Of a DNA stretch of 64,000 nt, positions 63,890 to 64,000 are shown one piece after another (position 1 is the stretch's first letter; every line of letters starts with the position of its first letter). The notes under the pieces were generated by a model. It was not told where the DNA came from, searched no databases, and was given only the letters and a program-made list of their open reading frames with translations. Source of the stretch: Bdellovibrionales bacterium CG10_big_fil_rev_8_21_14_0_10_45_34 (GTDB taxonomy: Bacteria > Bdellovibrionota > Bdellovibrionia > Bdellovibrionales > 1-14-0-10-45-34); assembly GCA_002778785.1 (NCBI GenBank), contig PEZS01000016.1, positions 53,092-117,091 of the forward strand, written 5' to 3'. The translations under genes and the position numbers were made by a program.

Positions 63890-64000
63890 ATGAGTAGGGC
63901 GTGTCCTCATTTGGGCGAGCGTCGCGAGAAAGCCAATTTAATGCGAGATCAAGGCGCGAGGAGAAGCCATAGCGCCTCTATGGCGCCGACGAGCAACGCT
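63890..64000. mobile_element. Possible edge of a repeated or mobile element
   Basis: From about 63896 the base use changes to GC-rich, purine-patterned sequence beginning GGGCGTGTCCTCATTTGGGC. GCCATAG (63966) and CTATGGC (63978) form a perfect 7-bp hairpin. The opening resembles a type of terminal sequence I associate with IS5-like elements, but no transposase lies in the window. Confidence 0.25.

Overview
The window is about 64 kb of a Gram-negative, probably predatory or predator-related bacterium of the Bdellovibrionota (Bdellovibrio-like). Pointers are a TIGR02147-family regulator next to a large secreted protein, an exported trypsin-like S1 protease with all catalytic residues, a MepA-type murein endopeptidase lipoprotein, a Gcr-type membrane protein, a lexA-imuA-imuB mutagenesis block, LptD (so an LPS outer membrane) and many small secreted proteins of no known family. 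The lineage is inferred from gene families; no rRNA gene is present to confirm it.

Layout. 0-5.7 kb: the 3' part of a CPA2/Kef-type cation antiporter, a VC0807-like membrane protein, an exported HEXXH protein and a murein endopeptidase lipoprotein with a long low-complexity linker. 5.8-11.2 kb: pyk-cinA-lexA-imuA-imuB on one strand, probably linked by read-through and closed by an intrinsic terminator. 11.2-20.7 kb: a 550-residue coiled-coil protein, two envelope proteins, argS, HU, a ChaN-domain protein and a VKOR-thioredoxin fusion. 20.8-27.6 kb: rsmI, a CHASE2 adenylate cyclase, a class II cAMP phosphodiesterase-like hydrolase and lptD in one direction. 28-41 kb: yraN and rnhB, an OPT transporter, and the ribosome/SRP block ffh-rpsP-khpA-rimM...trmD-rplS. 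This block is split between rimM and trmD by 4.7 kb carrying the trypsin, the TIGR02147 regulator and a repeat-bearing secreted protein. 41-46 kb: an ABC-2 exporter behind a lemA-TPM-TPM operon, then trhO.

46-52.3 kb is an accessory, decaying region next to an initiator tRNA gene. It holds an exported J-domain protein overlapping a small XRE gene, a CopG-type antitoxin broken by one extra A after its ATG, an HNH endonuclease plus the relic of a second copy, a HigB/HigA-like toxin-antitoxin pair with a 10-bp-arm palindrome over the toxin start, a truncated DUF1653/GNAT gene, and a lipoprotein with an internal deletion. Several relics lack intact ORFs and are visible only when frames are joined by hand.

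52.3-64 kb: a CorC/HlyC protein, the Gcr-like protein, two more gene relics (a TylF-type methyltransferase tail and a low-molecular-weight phosphatase/ArsC remnant with its terminator), an AI-2E family transporter, an RRM-IF1 pair, a palindromic intergenic repeat array, a Cys-rich membrane peptide, an NtrC/NtrB-type two-component system and a small exported protein. The last about 110 bases look like the edge of a repeated or mobile element.
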